Position numbers and translations under genes: made by a program
Part shown: positions 1 to 8,968 of the stretch, in pieces
Numbering within the stretch: the first letter of the stretch is position 1
How the letters are laid out: each line of letters starts with the position of its first letter
Assembly (NCBI GenBank): GCA_002471665.1
Contig: DKQK01000025.1
Coordinates: forward strand, 280,920 to 344,919
Length of the DNA: 64,000 nucleotides
Source of the DNA: Gammaproteobacteria bacterium UBA7310
GTDB lineage: Bacteria > Pseudomonadota > Gammaproteobacteria > Pseudomonadales > Ketobacteraceae
Reading direction: 5' to 3'
The notes under the pieces: model-generated
Told to the model about the DNA's origin: nothing
Databases searched by the model: none
Seen by the model: only the letters and a program-made list of their open reading frames with translations

Positions 1-1308
1 GGCGGCCCCGCCGAGAAAGGGCAGCAGCTGAAAGAAGCCGACCGTATCATCGGAGTTGGGCAAAGCCGCGCAGAGATTATTGATGTGGTCGGCTGGCGTC
101 TGGATGAAGTGGTTCAACGAATTCGCGGCAAGAAAGACACCATGGTATTTCTGGAAGTGATTCCAGGGGATTCAAAAAGTGATTCAGACACAAAAGTGAT
201 CAGTATCAAGCGAGACACCGTAAATCTGGAAGATCGTGCCGCGCAATCGGAAATCATGGAAATCGAAACGCCTGACGGCAAGCAGAAGATCGGCATCATT
301 AACGTGCCCACCTTTTATGCCAATCTGGAGTGCTTGAAGAATGCCGGAAGTCAATGCCGTTCCACCACGTTCGACGTGGCCCACCTGATCGAAGATCTGA
401 AGAAACAACAGGTCGATGGGCTGGTGATTGATCTACGCAACAACGGCGGTGGCTCTCTGACTGAAGTCAACCAAATGCTTGGCCTGTTCATCAAAACTGG
501 CCCAACGGTACAGATCAAATCGTTCAATGGCAGCATTGAAGTACTGGAAGATCATGATCCGGATGTTCTGTACGACGGACCTCTGGCCGTTATGGTTAAC
601 CGTCTGAGTGCTTCCGCGTCAGAGATTTTTGCCGGGGCCATACAGGATTACCAGCGTGGCATTATTGTGGGCGACCGCACCTTTGGCAAAGGCACCGTAC
701 AATCGCTGCAACCACTGAATTATGGTTCACGCGGGGATCGTCTCAAGGTCACTATGGCCAAATTCTATCGCGTGTCCGGCTTCAGCAATCAACATGCGGG
801 CATTGTTCCAGACATCGAATTTCCCAGCCTGATTGATCATGACGAAATCGGTGAAAGCTCCCTGCCACACGCCCTGCCTTCCGACCAGATACGCCCGGCA
901 CGCTATCATCGTGACCCCATGCTGGAAACCAACCTCACGTATTTGCGCACAGCCCACGAAGAGCGGGTAGACCACAATCCTGAGTTTCAGTACGTAAAAG
1001 ATCAGATGGCAAGCATTGAAACTGCGCGCGCCAAAACAAAAGTAAGCCTCAACTGGAAAACCCGGCAGCAGGAGAAAAAAGAGTTGGAGCAACGTCGGTT
1101 AACCATTGAAAACAAACGCCGTGAAGCACTGGGTGAAAAGCCATTTAAAACCTTTGAAGAACTGGAAGCCAGTCTGGAAGAAAAATCCGAGAGCGCCGCA
1201 TCGCGTCACGGCCAGATCGACATTGACTATGAGTTAAAAGAGACTGGAAAAATATTGTCGGATTACATAGCCCTGCAATCTCCCCAAACCCGAATGGCGC
1301 AGCATTAA
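1..1308 (+). CDS. prc: Tail-specific (C-terminal processing) protease, 5' end missing
   Basis: Partial gene: the frame is open from base 1, so the N-terminal part lies outside the window and the first in-frame GTG/ATG codons are internal. Prc/Tsp is a periplasmic serine protease that degrades proteins with non-polar C-termini and trims cell-envelope proteins. The visible part starts in the PDZ domain, followed by the S41 protease core. The catalytic Ser sits in SASASE (codon at 613) and the Lys in TFGKG (codon at 688), 25 residues apart as in E. coli Tsp. The remainder matches the Tsp C-terminal domain (DUF3340). The stop codon overlaps the start of the next gene by one base (TAATG), so the two are probably co-translated. 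Family assignment is secure. Confidence 0.95.
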   Translation, partial: GGPAEKGQQLKEADRIIGVGQSRAEIIDVVGWRLDEVVQRIRGKKDTMVFLEVIPGDSKSDSDTKVISIKRDTVNLEDRAAQSEIMEIETPDGKQKIGIINVPTFYANLECLKNAGSQCRSTTFDVAHLIEDLKKQQVDGLVIDLRNNGGGSLTEVNQMLGLFIKTGPTVQIKSFNGSIEVLEDHDPDVLYDGPLAVMVNRLSASASEIFAGAIQDYQRGIIVGDRTFGKGTVQSLQPLNYGSRGDRLKVTMAKFYRVSGFSNQHAGIVPDIEFPSLIDHDEIGESSLPHALPSDQIRPARYHRDPMLETNLTYLRTAHEERVDHNPEFQYVKDQMASIETARAKTKVSLNWKTRQQEKKELEQRRLTIENKRREALGEKPFKTFEELEASLEEKSESAASRHGQIDIDYELKETGKILSDYIALQSPQTRMAQH

Positions 1309-1718
1309 TGGCATTTTCGCTTCACCCCCAGCTGGCCGCCGATACGTTTCAGGTTCGCGAAGAAGAAGATCTGCTGGTACTGCTGATGAATGATCGGCAG
1401 TACCCTTGGTTTATTGTTGTACCCAAAATAGATGGCGTACGCGAATGGCATGAGCTGCCCCAGGAAACACAAGTCAGACTTCATCTCTATTGTGTAGAAC
1501 TGGGTAAGGCTATTGCAGAAGGCTTTGGCAGTACCAAGATCAATACGGCTGCTTTGGGTAATATGGTCAGCCAACTCCATGTTCATGTGATTGGCAGAAA
1601 TCAGCAGGATTCTGCCTGGCCAAAGCCGGTATGGGGGTTATTTCCACCTGCTCCTATGAACAAGCAGGAAGCTCAATCCAGGTCAAACATCATCAACGAT
1701 TATTTTAACCAGCACTGA
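1308..1718 (+). CDS. HIT-family nucleotide hydrolase-like protein
   Basis: A 136-residue HIT-domain protein (histidine triad; the family hydrolyses dinucleoside polyphosphates or nucleotide-linked esters). The triad region reads QLHVHVIG around residues 89-96: the first His of the usual H-x-H-x-H is Gln, which is usual in this proteobacterial subgroup, and the pattern DSAWPKPVWG follows. The catalytic His should be H93. Its ATG overlaps the prc stop by one base, so it is translationally coupled to prc. The substrate cannot be told from sequence. Confidence 0.88.
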   Translation: MAFSLHPQLAADTFQVREEEDLLVLLMNDRQYPWFIVVPKIDGVREWHELPQETQVRLHLYCVELGKAIAEGFGSTKINTAALGNMVSQLHVHVIGRNQQDSAWPKPVWGLFPPAPMNKQEAQSRSNIINDYFNQH

Positions 1719-1730
1719 TCTAAGGATCGC

Positions 1731-4169
1731 ATGCGCGCACTGGCTTCAATCCCATGCTCAATGAGCCACCTTGTACTAATAGTGGCGGCGTTGATGATGC
1801 CTGCATTGGCAGCAGCCACACCTGAGAGGGTTTTCATCAACGACTACAACAGTGTCAATGAACTCGGTTCCAGTCTGCAGATTCTGGAAGATCCGCAGGG
1901 TAACAAACGGGTCAGTAACTTTCTAAAAAACGAGAACGAAGACGACTGGTTCAACTCAGAAGAGACTGTACCCAATTTCGGCTACAGCCAGTCTATATTC
2001 TGGTTCAGAACCTCATTGGTCAACAAACACAGCCAACGTACGGAGTGGCTACTAAACGTTGATTACCCACTCATCGATTACCTTGATGTGTACATTGTAC
2101 GCAATAAAGAGATTATTCAGGCCTACCATGTGGGTGACAAGCTGCCCCACGAACATCGCCCTATTGATCACCGCAACTTTCTTTTTCCATTAGCACTGCC
2201 CCCTACGGTACCAACTGAAATTTACATTCGGCTGGAAACACAGGGCTCCGTCAAAATGCCGCTTTATCTGTGGGAAGAAGCAGAGTTCATCAAATCCGAT
2301 CAAAGCTTCATGCTCGGGCAAGGAGTTTTCATTGGTGGCATGCTGATCATGTTTTTCTACAACCTGTTTCTGTTTTTTATCGTACGCAACCCCTCCTATC
2401 TGTACTACGTCGCCTATTTGCTTTGCCAGATGTTTGCATTTTCCGCTTGGCGCGGCTTTGGTTACCAATACATCTGGCCCACATGGCCGATCTGGAACCA
2501 GATCTCCATCATGTTTTTTCTCGGTGGAACCATTACCTTCGCATTATTGTTTTCAATATTCTTTCTGGAAGTACGCAAACATACACCGACACTTTTTTAT
2601 TTGATGTGCATCAGCACATTTGTCGGCTTTGGCATTATGGTGTCCAGTTTTGTAGGCAGCTATACCCTACTGCTGCAAGCATGCATGATCATGCTCATCA
2701 TCACCGTTATTCTGAATCTGACCGCTGGTATTCTTGCCTGGAAAAAAGGCGTTCATGTCGCGCGATTCTATTCGTTTGCCTGGATCATTGTCGCCAGTGG
2801 CTTTACCATGTTTGCGCTGAACTACACAGGTATAATCCCCAGCAATTTCGTTACTGAGAATGCCGCCCAGATCGGTGCTTCCATCGAAGTAGCTTTACTT
2901 TCAATGGCTTTCGGCAGTTATTTTACTGAAGAAAGAAAAGCAAAATCGAAAGCACAAAACCAATTACTGGAAAAAATGCGCGAAGCCTATAAAGCCCAGG
3001 CGGCCAGCGCAGCAAAAAGTGAGTTCCTGGCGAAAATGAGTCACGAGATTCGCACTCCGATGAACGGCGTCATTGGTATTGCAGAGCTGCTTAAAGAAAC
3101 CTCTCTGACCAAAGACCAAAAGCGTTATGTAGACACAATTTACAACTCCGGCAATGCCCTGCTCCACTTGATAAATGACATTCTTGATCTTTCTAAAATT
3201 GAAGCCAAACGCATGGATTTGGAACGCATCCCCTTCAACCCCCACGACTTGATCGCAGAATGCCTTTCAGTATTCCAGAGCAAAGAGCTATCCAGTAATT
3301 TGAGTTTCTACACTCGAGTCGCCAAGGACATTCCCCCTGTACTGATTGGTGACCCCACCCGCTTGCGCCAGGTACTACTGAATCTTATGAGCAATGCGGT
3401 GAAATTCACCAAACACGGTAGTATTGGCATCATCGCCAATACAGAGAATCACTCAGATAATCGCGTCACCATTGGGTTTCAGGTAAAAGACACCGGCATC
3501 GGCATTTCCCGGGACGTGCAGAATAACCTGTTTACACCGTTTACTCAGGCCGACAGCTCTACCACCCGCCGTTATGGGGGCACTGGCCTGGGTCTCTCCA
3601 TTTGCAAAGAACTGGTTCATATCATGAATGGCGATATCGGTGTAGACAGTGAAACCGGAAAAGGCTCAACATTCTGGTTTCACTGTCGCTTCGAGGTGGG
3701 AAAAAACTCTGATCTTCCACTGGATAACCAGCGTGTGCCGCGCGCTATGGAAATCACCTCCGCGCCAATGAATCTGAAACTACTGGTGGCTGAGGATAAT
3801 GAAGTCAATCGCGTAGTGGTGAAGGGGCTGGTTACCAAGCTTGGCATTGTGGCGGAATTTGCCACTAACGGCAAAGAGGCATTGGAATATTACCAAGACC
3901 ATCACCATGAGCTGGATGTCGTATTGATGGATTGTGAAATGCCTGAAATGGATGGTTACGCAGCCACCCGTTGCATCAGGGAGTTTGAAATGAATAACCG
4001 CCTGCCCAGAAAGCCGATCATTGCTGTTACTGCTCATGCAGTGGGGGAATCACGAGAGCTTTGTTTACAGGCGGGAATGGATGAGTATATTACCAAGCCC
4101 ATTCGCATAGATGCTTTACGGGAGAAAATCCAACAAACCATGACCGAAAACAAAGCAATGCTATCCTGA
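1731..4169 (+). CDS. 7TMR-DISM hybrid sensor histidine kinase
   Basis: An 812-residue membrane sensor kinase. Order of domains: signal peptide (about 1-30), extracellular 7TMR-DISM-type jelly-roll domain (about 35-185), seven transmembrane helices (about 195-400), short coiled coil, HisKA with phospho-His 438 in MSHEIRTP, HATPase with N box (NAVKF), G1 (DTGIGIS) and G2 (GGTGLGLS), then one receiver domain with phospho-Asp 734 in LMDCEMPEMDG and Lys in ITKPI. There is no C-terminal HPt domain, so phosphate must leave through a separate HPt protein. Start chosen for AAGGA just upstream. The architecture matches Pseudomonas SagS/PA1611-type kinases, which feed HptB; an HptB-like protein is encoded at 54444-54788 of this window. 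That link is inference. Confidence 0.93.
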   Translation: MRALASIPCSMSHLVLIVAALMMPALAAATPERVFINDYNSVNELGSSLQILEDPQGNKRVSNFLKNENEDDWFNSEETVPNFGYSQSIFWFRTSLVNKHSQRTEWLLNVDYPLIDYLDVYIVRNKEIIQAYHVGDKLPHEHRPIDHRNFLFPLALPPTVPTEIYIRLETQGSVKMPLYLWEEAEFIKSDQSFMLGQGVFIGGMLIMFFYNLFLFFIVRNPSYLYYVAYLLCQMFAFSAWRGFGYQYIWPTWPIWNQISIMFFLGGTITFALLFSIFFLEVRKHTPTLFYLMCISTFVGFGIMVSSFVGSYTLLLQACMIMLIITVILNLTAGILAWKKGVHVARFYSFAWIIVASGFTMFALNYTGIIPSNFVTENAAQIGASIEVALLSMAFGSYFTEERKAKSKAQNQLLEKMREAYKAQAASAAKSEFLAKMSHEIRTPMNGVIGIAELLKETSLTKDQKRYVDTIYNSGNALLHLINDILDLSKIEAKRMDLERIPFNPHDLIAECLSVFQSKELSSNLSFYTRVAKDIPPVLIGDPTRLRQVLLNLMSNAVKFTKHGSIGIIANTENHSDNRVTIGFQVKDTGIGISRDVQNNLFTPFTQADSSTTRRYGGTGLGLSICKELVHIMNGDIGVDSETGKGSTFWFHCRFEVGKNSDLPLDNQRVPRAMEITSAPMNLKLLVAEDNEVNRVVVKGLVTKLGIVAEFATNGKEALEYYQDHHHELDVVLMDCEMPEMDGYAATRCIREFEMNNRLPRKPIIAVTAHAVGESRELCLQAGMDEYITKPIRIDALREKIQQTMTENKAMLS

Positions 4170-4203
4170 GGCTTTGCTACACTGCAGGAGGCCGCAAGCT
4201 CAT

Positions 4204-4518
4204 TCAAAATTCCTGATCAAATTGCCGTAACAAACTTACGATAGCATCAGAGTTCAATTCCATCTTACTGAAATACTCTTCCGCCATTGGAACAACATCA
4301 CAATTTTGCGGCAACGGATGGCTACCTTCCAAAATCGCCCTGAATCTGGCAATAAACACCCATTGCAACCACTGGGCAAAATTCATGGTGTCGTAGCAAA
4401 ACGGCACCTGGCTATCAAACGCCGAGGCAGGTGGGCTTTGTGGTTCCCAAAGGCCCATTTCACGCATTTCCGTTTCGAGATTAATCAGCAGCGCCAATAA
4501 CAATGTTCGATCTGCCAT
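4204..4518 (-). CDS. yqcC: YqcC-family protein (DUF446)
   Basis: About 104 residues, helical, matching the YqcC/DUF446 family (pattern F-A-Q-W-L-Q-W-V-F near the centre, then LPQNCDVVPMAEEYF). Function unknown; in enterobacteria the gene lies beside the tRNA pseudouridine synthase truC, which is not the case here. The start is set at the ATG giving MADRTLLL because GAAGG lies 7 bases upstream; an in-frame ATG 14 codons earlier lacks a binding site. Transcribed divergently from tolC and convergent with the hybrid kinase gene. Confidence 0.8.
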   Translation of the reverse strand: MADRTLLLALLINLETEMREMGLWEPQSPPASAFDSQVPFCYDTMNFAQWLQWVFIARFRAILEGSHPLPQNCDVVPMAEEYFSKMELNSDAIVSLLRQFDQEF

Positions 4519-4604
4519 AAAAAAACCTTCACTCGATTGAACCTGTGGACAATAATACACTCACATTTAAGCTATCCCAATGTAATCTGAAAACGGGGTT
4601 TTTC

Positions 4605-5936
4605 ATGAAAACCAGTCAACTCAAGCAAGCGGTTATCTGTGGCGCTATGCTGCTCGGCTCCACCATTGTCAGCGCTGAGGTTCTCACGCTGCAACGGACC
4701 TACGAACTTGCCCAGCAAAACGATCCGCAATGGGCCGCTGCCAAAAACACCTATCAGGCCAACCAGCAGGTCATTGACCAGAATCGCTCCGGCTTATTAC
4801 CTCAGATCAACCTCACTGGAAACTACCGTCAGAATGACGTGGAATACGAAGATCTGGGCGACGACGACTATGACAGCCACGGTTACTCGGCCAATCTACG
4901 TCAACCGTTATTTCGCCTTGATAATTGGCACACTTACAAAGTGGGAAAAGCCCTGGATAGCCAATATTCTGCTGAGTTTCAGAATACCACTGAAGTTTTT
5001 TACCTGCGTGTAGTCAGCCGTTACCTGGACGTACTGCGGGCCAATGCCAATCTGACTTACCGCAAAGCTGAACAGGAGGCCATCGCCCGGCAACTGGAGC
5101 AAAGCAAACAACGCTTTGAGGTCGGCCTAGTGGCGATTACCGATGTCCACGAAGCCCAAGCTGCCTACGATGTTGCCGTCAGTTCACGCATCAGCGCTGA
5201 AAGCGACCAATTCGTGGCGCTGCGCCTGCTGGAGACCATTACGGGTGCCACGGTGGAGAATGTAGTGGACATCCGTAAGGATCTTGCTGTTACCGTTCCT
5301 GAGCCTCTCGATGTGAACCTATGGATTGAGCGGGCTCTGGCGAACAATGCCAATCTTCAGGCAGCCATCTATGCGGCCGAAGCAGCTCAGCAAAACTACA
5401 AAAGCCAGCGCGGCAAACACGCCCCGACATTAGACCTGGTAGGCACCCACAACTATTCCAGCACCGATGCACAATCATTGGCAACAGGTGGCACCAGCCC
5501 GGATACCACCAGTAACATCATTGGCCTGGAACTGGAAATCCCACTCTACAGTGGTGGCGCCATCAGTGCCAGCCGCAGACAAAGCCAATACCAGTTTCTG
5601 GCTGCCCAGGATCTGGAACATCAGGCTCGTCGTGAGACAATACAGGATGTCACCAATTTTTATCAGTTAACGATTGCCAATGTGGCTGAAGTCACGGCGC
5701 GCAAACAAAGCACTAACTCCGCCAAAGTAGCACTGGAAGCTACCCAGGCTGGCTATGAGGCCGGAACCCGTACCATTGTGGATGTTCTTAACGTGCAACG
5801 TAATCTGTTCCAGAATGAGCGCGACTATACCAATGCCCGTTTTGATTACGTTTTGAATTCACTGCGATTGAAACGGGTTGCAGGTATGCTGACCGAAGAA
5901 GAGCTACTGACACTGGAACAATGGATGGAACGGTAA
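4605..5936 (+). CDS. tolC: TolC-family outer membrane efflux protein
   Basis: 443 residues. TolC trimers form the outer membrane channel and periplasmic tunnel for tripartite efflux pumps and type I secretion. A signal peptide ends near residue 25 (STIVSA, then EVLTLQ); two outer membrane factor repeats follow, with the typical openings TLQRTYELAQQND and RALANNANLQAA and the C-terminal RTIVDVLNVQRNLF. Start set at MKTSQLK; an upstream in-frame ATG (4545) would place 20 residues before the signal peptide. It stands alone as one gene and ends in a strong terminator. No pump or secretion genes lie next to it, so it probably serves several partners as in E. coli. Confidence 0.92.
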   Translation: MKTSQLKQAVICGAMLLGSTIVSAEVLTLQRTYELAQQNDPQWAAAKNTYQANQQVIDQNRSGLLPQINLTGNYRQNDVEYEDLGDDDYDSHGYSANLRQPLFRLDNWHTYKVGKALDSQYSAEFQNTTEVFYLRVVSRYLDVLRANANLTYRKAEQEAIARQLEQSKQRFEVGLVAITDVHEAQAAYDVAVSSRISAESDQFVALRLLETITGATVENVVDIRKDLAVTVPEPLDVNLWIERALANNANLQAAIYAAEAAQQNYKSQRGKHAPTLDLVGTHNYSSTDAQSLATGGTSPDTTSNIIGLELEIPLYSGGAISASRRQSQYQFLAAQDLEHQARRETIQDVTNFYQLTIANVAEVTARKQSTNSAKVALEATQAGYEAGTRTIVDVLNVQRNLFQNERDYTNARFDYVLNSLRLKRVAGMLTEEELLTLEQWMER

Positions 5937-5965
5937 TGCAACCTGGCACATTATAATCAGCATCA

Positions 5966-5996
5966 AAGAAGGGGCCTATCGGGCCCCTTCTTTTTT
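5966..5996 (+). terminator. Rho-independent terminator after tolC
   Basis: An 11-bp perfect stem (AAGAAGGGGCC pairing with GGCCCCTTCTT) with a 5-base loop, followed by a T run. It lies 30 bases after the tolC stop and points in the tolC direction. The leftward SDR gene ends at 6015, so it also separates the convergent genes. Confidence 0.93.
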
Positions 5997-6014
5997 GTAT
6001 TGAGAACAGCGGCT

Positions 6015-6860
6015 TCAGCTGTTGTGCTTTTCATAATTACGCTTGGCACCCCAAATAAGCAAATTCTGATAACCCGTGGGCAACAACCGCTGCACACTAT
6101 CAATAACCCGTGCGTCTGTACCGATCAAAATTCGTGGTTTATCTTTTGTTACGCCGTCAATAATAACCTGTGCGGCCTGTTCCGGACTGGTGCGGGCTGC
6201 CTTATCAAACATTTTTGCCGCTTTGGATCGATCATTGGTTCCCACTTTACCCACTTCCCCAATGCGGCTGCTGCGTACTATATTGGTTTTGATCCCGCCT
6301 GGATGAACACAGGAGACAGCAACATTCGCCCCTTCAATCGCCATTTCTTCTCTCAGTGACTCTGTGAATCCGCGCACCGCAAATTTAGCCGCATTATAGG
6401 CGCTCTGCGTTGGTACGCCGATCATGCCAAACACACTGGAGACATTGATTACGTGACCTTCTCCTGCCTGTTTCAGATAGGGTAGAAACGCCTTTGTACC
6501 GTACACAACACCCCAGAAATTAATATTCATCAGCCACTCAAAATTTTCGTAGCTCATGCTTTCCACCGTTTCACTCAGGGCGACACCGGCATTATTGAAT
6601 ATCAGATTCACCCGCCCGTGATCCGCCACCACCTTCTCAGCCCACGCGTACACAGCAGCCTGATCAGCTACATCCAGAGCACAAGCCGTACTTTTTACGG
6701 CAAACGACTGAAGCAACGTTGCGGTTTCCGCCAGCCCTGCCTCATTCTTATCGGATATGGCAACTTCACACCCCAATTGCGCCAGCTTCACGGCCAGCGC
6801 CCGGCCGATACCGGAACCCGCACCGGTAATCGCCGCTACTTTGCCTTGCAGTTGTTTCAT
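6015..6860 (-). CDS. Short-chain dehydrogenase/reductase (SDR)
   Basis: 281 residues. Classical SDR: NAD(P) binding TGAGSGIG near residue 12, NNAG near the middle and catalytic Tyr/Lys in YNAAK preceded by SSVFG. The C-terminal extension (PTGYQNLLIWGAKR) resembles SDRs of lipid-oxidising gammaproteobacteria and mycobacteria; the substrate is unknown. Start set at the second of two adjacent ATG codons because AGGAG is 5 bases upstream of it; the reading frame stays open further upstream without a binding site. Monocistronic. Confidence 0.88.
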   Translation of the reverse strand: MKQLQGKVAAITGAGSGIGRALAVKLAQLGCEVAISDKNEAGLAETATLLQSFAVKSTACALDVADQAAVYAWAEKVVADHGRVNLIFNNAGVALSETVESMSYENFEWLMNINFWGVVYGTKAFLPYLKQAGEGHVINVSSVFGMIGVPTQSAYNAAKFAVRGFTESLREEMAIEGANVAVSCVHPGGIKTNIVRSSRIGEVGKVGTNDRSKAAKMFDKAARTSPEQAAQVIIDGVTKDKPRILIGTDARVIDSVQRLLPTGYQNLLIWGAKRNYEKHNS

Positions 6861-6985
6861 CATCACTCCTAACTTAACCAAGCTTTGTGTAATTATTGGT
6901 ATTGCACTCAATCATATACATAATATTTACTGAAAAAACCAGTGGCCCCTGACTTATCCAGCCTTCAGAACAATAACACTGGCAC

Positions 6986-7019
6986 AAAAAAAACGGCCGC
7001 CAAAGGCAGCCGTTTTTTT
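6986..7019 (-). terminator. Terminator after rpsA (bidirectional form)
   Basis: A GC-rich stem (ACGGCTGCC pairing with GGCGGCCGT on the minus strand, one G-T pair, loop TTT) bordered by A and T runs on both sides. It starts about 19 bases beyond the rpsA stop codon, so the leftward transcript ends here and no ihfB follows. Confidence 0.93.
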
Positions 7020-7037
7020 ATCGGATAACGTTGACGC

Positions 7038-8720
7038 TTATTTGTCAGCGTTTTCCAACTGTTGCTTGATCAGATCACCGATCGTCTTCGGTGCAGCTTC
7101 CTGATTCTGGTTCTGATTCAGCGCTTTCATGGCTTCCTTCTCGTCAGCCACATCTTTCGCTTTCACAGACAGACTGATCGCACGGTTCTTACGATCAACG
7201 CTGATGATACGCGCTTCAACCTGATCACCTTCATTCAGGTGACTACGGGCATCTTCCACACGATCACGGCTCAGTTCAGACGCCTTCAGGGTGGCTTCCA
7301 CACCATCGATCAGTTCAACAACCGCCGCTTTTGCATCTACCGACTTAACGGTACCGGTAACAATCGCGCCTTTGTCATTATCCTGGACATACATCGCAAA
7401 GGGATCTTGCTCCAATTGCTTGATGCCCAGAGAAATGCGCTCCCGCTCTGGGTCTACAGACAGGATAACGGTTTCAATCTCGTCACCTTTCTTGTATTCG
7501 CGAACCGCTTCTTCACCAGGCAGATCCCAGGAGATATCAGACAAATGCACCAGACCGTCAATACCACCATCCAGGCCGATGAAGATACCGAAATCGGTGA
7601 TGGACTTGATCTTGCCGGAGATCTTGTCGTTCTTGTTGAAACGGGTACCGAACTCTTCCCAAGGATTAGGCTTGCACTGCTTGATACCCAGGGAGATACG
7701 ACGACGCTCTTCATCAATATCCAGAACGATAACGTCAACTTCTTCGCCGATGGAAACGACTTTGGAAGGATGTACGTTCTTGTTGGTCCAATCCATTTCG
7801 GAAACGTGTACCAGACCTTCAACACCTTCCTGCAATTCAGCAAAGCAGCCGTAATCGGTCAGGTTGGTGACCTTGGCTTTTACGCGGCTGCCTTCCGGAT
7901 AACGGTTGGTGATTTCAACCCAGGGATCAGAGCCCAACTGCTTGAGGCCCAGAGAAACACGATTGCGCTCGCGATCGAACTTCAATACTTTTACATTGAT
8001 CTCGTCGCCCACTTCCACGATTTCGCTTGGATGCTTGATGCGCTTCCAGGCCATGTCGGTGATGTGCAACAGACCATCGATACCACCCAGATCCACGAAC
8101 GCACCGTAGTCGGTGAGGTTCTTGACGATACCTTTGACTTCCATTCCCTCTTGCAGTTTTTCCAGCAGCGCTTCGCGCTCTGCACTGTTTTCTGCTTCCA
8201 GAACCGCACGACGGGATACCACCACGTTGTTGCGCTTGGCATCCAACTTGATGACTTTGAATTCGAGCTCTTTGCCTTCCAGGTGCAATGTGTCACGCAC
8301 CGGACGAACATCAACCAAAGAACCGGGCAGGAAGGCACGGACGGATTCGATATCCACGGTGAAGCCGCCTTTGACCTTACCGTTAATGATACCTTTGACC
8401 ACTTCGTCTGCTTCGAAGGCAGATTCCAGACGCTTCCAGGATTCAGCGCGTTTCGCCTTTTCACGGGACAGACGGGTTTCACCCCAACCATCTTCCAGCG
8501 ATTCCAGAGCAACGTCGACTTCATCACCAACGTTGATCTCCAGCTGGCCAGCTTCACTCAGGAATTGATCCCGAGGAATCACACCTTCCGATTTGAGGCC
8601 GGCGTATACCGTCACCCAGTCGTCATCGATGGACACAATGGTGCCCTTAACGATGGACCCGGGGGTCATGTCCAGTTCTTTTAAACTTTCTTCAAATAGT
8701 TCGGCAAAGCTTTCGCTCAT
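7038..8720 (-). CDS. rpsA: 30S ribosomal protein S1
   Basis: 560 residues, normal length for proteobacterial S1. The protein binds mRNA on the 30S subunit and is needed for initiation on most mRNAs. Six S1 (OB-fold) repeats are visible, the first from about residue 20 (GSIVKGTIVSIDDDWVTVYAG), with classic units such as VKNLTDYGAFVDLGGIDGLLHITDM and VTNLTDYGCFAELQEGVEGLVH in repeats 3 and 4. It lies downstream of cmk, separated by a 248-base leader that contains a strong hairpin just before the start codon; S1 is known to repress its own translation through leader structure in gammaproteobacteria. Confidence 0.97.
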   Translation of the reverse strand: MSESFAELFEESLKELDMTPGSIVKGTIVSIDDDWVTVYAGLKSEGVIPRDQFLSEAGQLEINVGDEVDVALESLEDGWGETRLSREKAKRAESWKRLESAFEADEVVKGIINGKVKGGFTVDIESVRAFLPGSLVDVRPVRDTLHLEGKELEFKVIKLDAKRNNVVVSRRAVLEAENSAEREALLEKLQEGMEVKGIVKNLTDYGAFVDLGGIDGLLHITDMAWKRIKHPSEIVEVGDEINVKVLKFDRERNRVSLGLKQLGSDPWVEITNRYPEGSRVKAKVTNLTDYGCFAELQEGVEGLVHVSEMDWTNKNVHPSKVVSIGEEVDVIVLDIDEERRRISLGIKQCKPNPWEEFGTRFNKNDKISGKIKSITDFGIFIGLDGGIDGLVHLSDISWDLPGEEAVREYKKGDEIETVILSVDPERERISLGIKQLEQDPFAMYVQDNDKGAIVTGTVKSVDAKAAVVELIDGVEATLKASELSRDRVEDARSHLNEGDQVEARIISVDRKNRAISLSVKAKDVADEKEAMKALNQNQNQEAAPKTIGDLIKQQLENADK

Positions 8721-8741
8721 GTGTTTTACCTGTCATTGATA

Positions 8742-8772
8742 GCTAACCCTATTTGGATTGATAGGTGTTAGC
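8742..8772 (-). promoter_or_regulatory. Hairpin in the rpsA leader
   Basis: On the mRNA strand GCTAAC-A-CCTAT pairs with ATAGG-GTTAGC: 11 base pairs, one bulged A and a 7-base loop (CAATCCA). The 3' foot is 21 bases before the rpsA ATG, and the Shine-Dalgarno-like stretch between is weak (ACAGGT). The position fits the autoregulatory leader known for rpsA in other gammaproteobacteria; the role here is inferred. Confidence 0.55.
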
Positions 8773-8968
8773 CGATACCGCCATACGCTACCAGCACCGT
8801 ACGGGTTGTTTTGCTTAGTTTTTCAGCACCAGCTGGCAAATACGGCCCTGAAAAACGCCAAAAAGCGAATGAAAACCACCCTGAGGTGAGTCCCCATACG
8901 CTTATTATTCTGCCCGGGTCTATGCCCGGATTTGACTTGCCTAACCCTTGATATTCAATACCTTAGGA

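Noticed and set aside
2270..2857. Second plus-strand frame within the hybrid kinase gene
   Set aside because: Out of frame with the conserved 7TMR-DISM domain; Arg/His/Leu-rich product with no signature.
7062..8684. Plus-strand open frame of 540 codons antisense to rpsA
   Set aside because: The minus-strand S1 protein is unmistakable; the antisense frame has no family similarity and arises from codon bias of rpsA.
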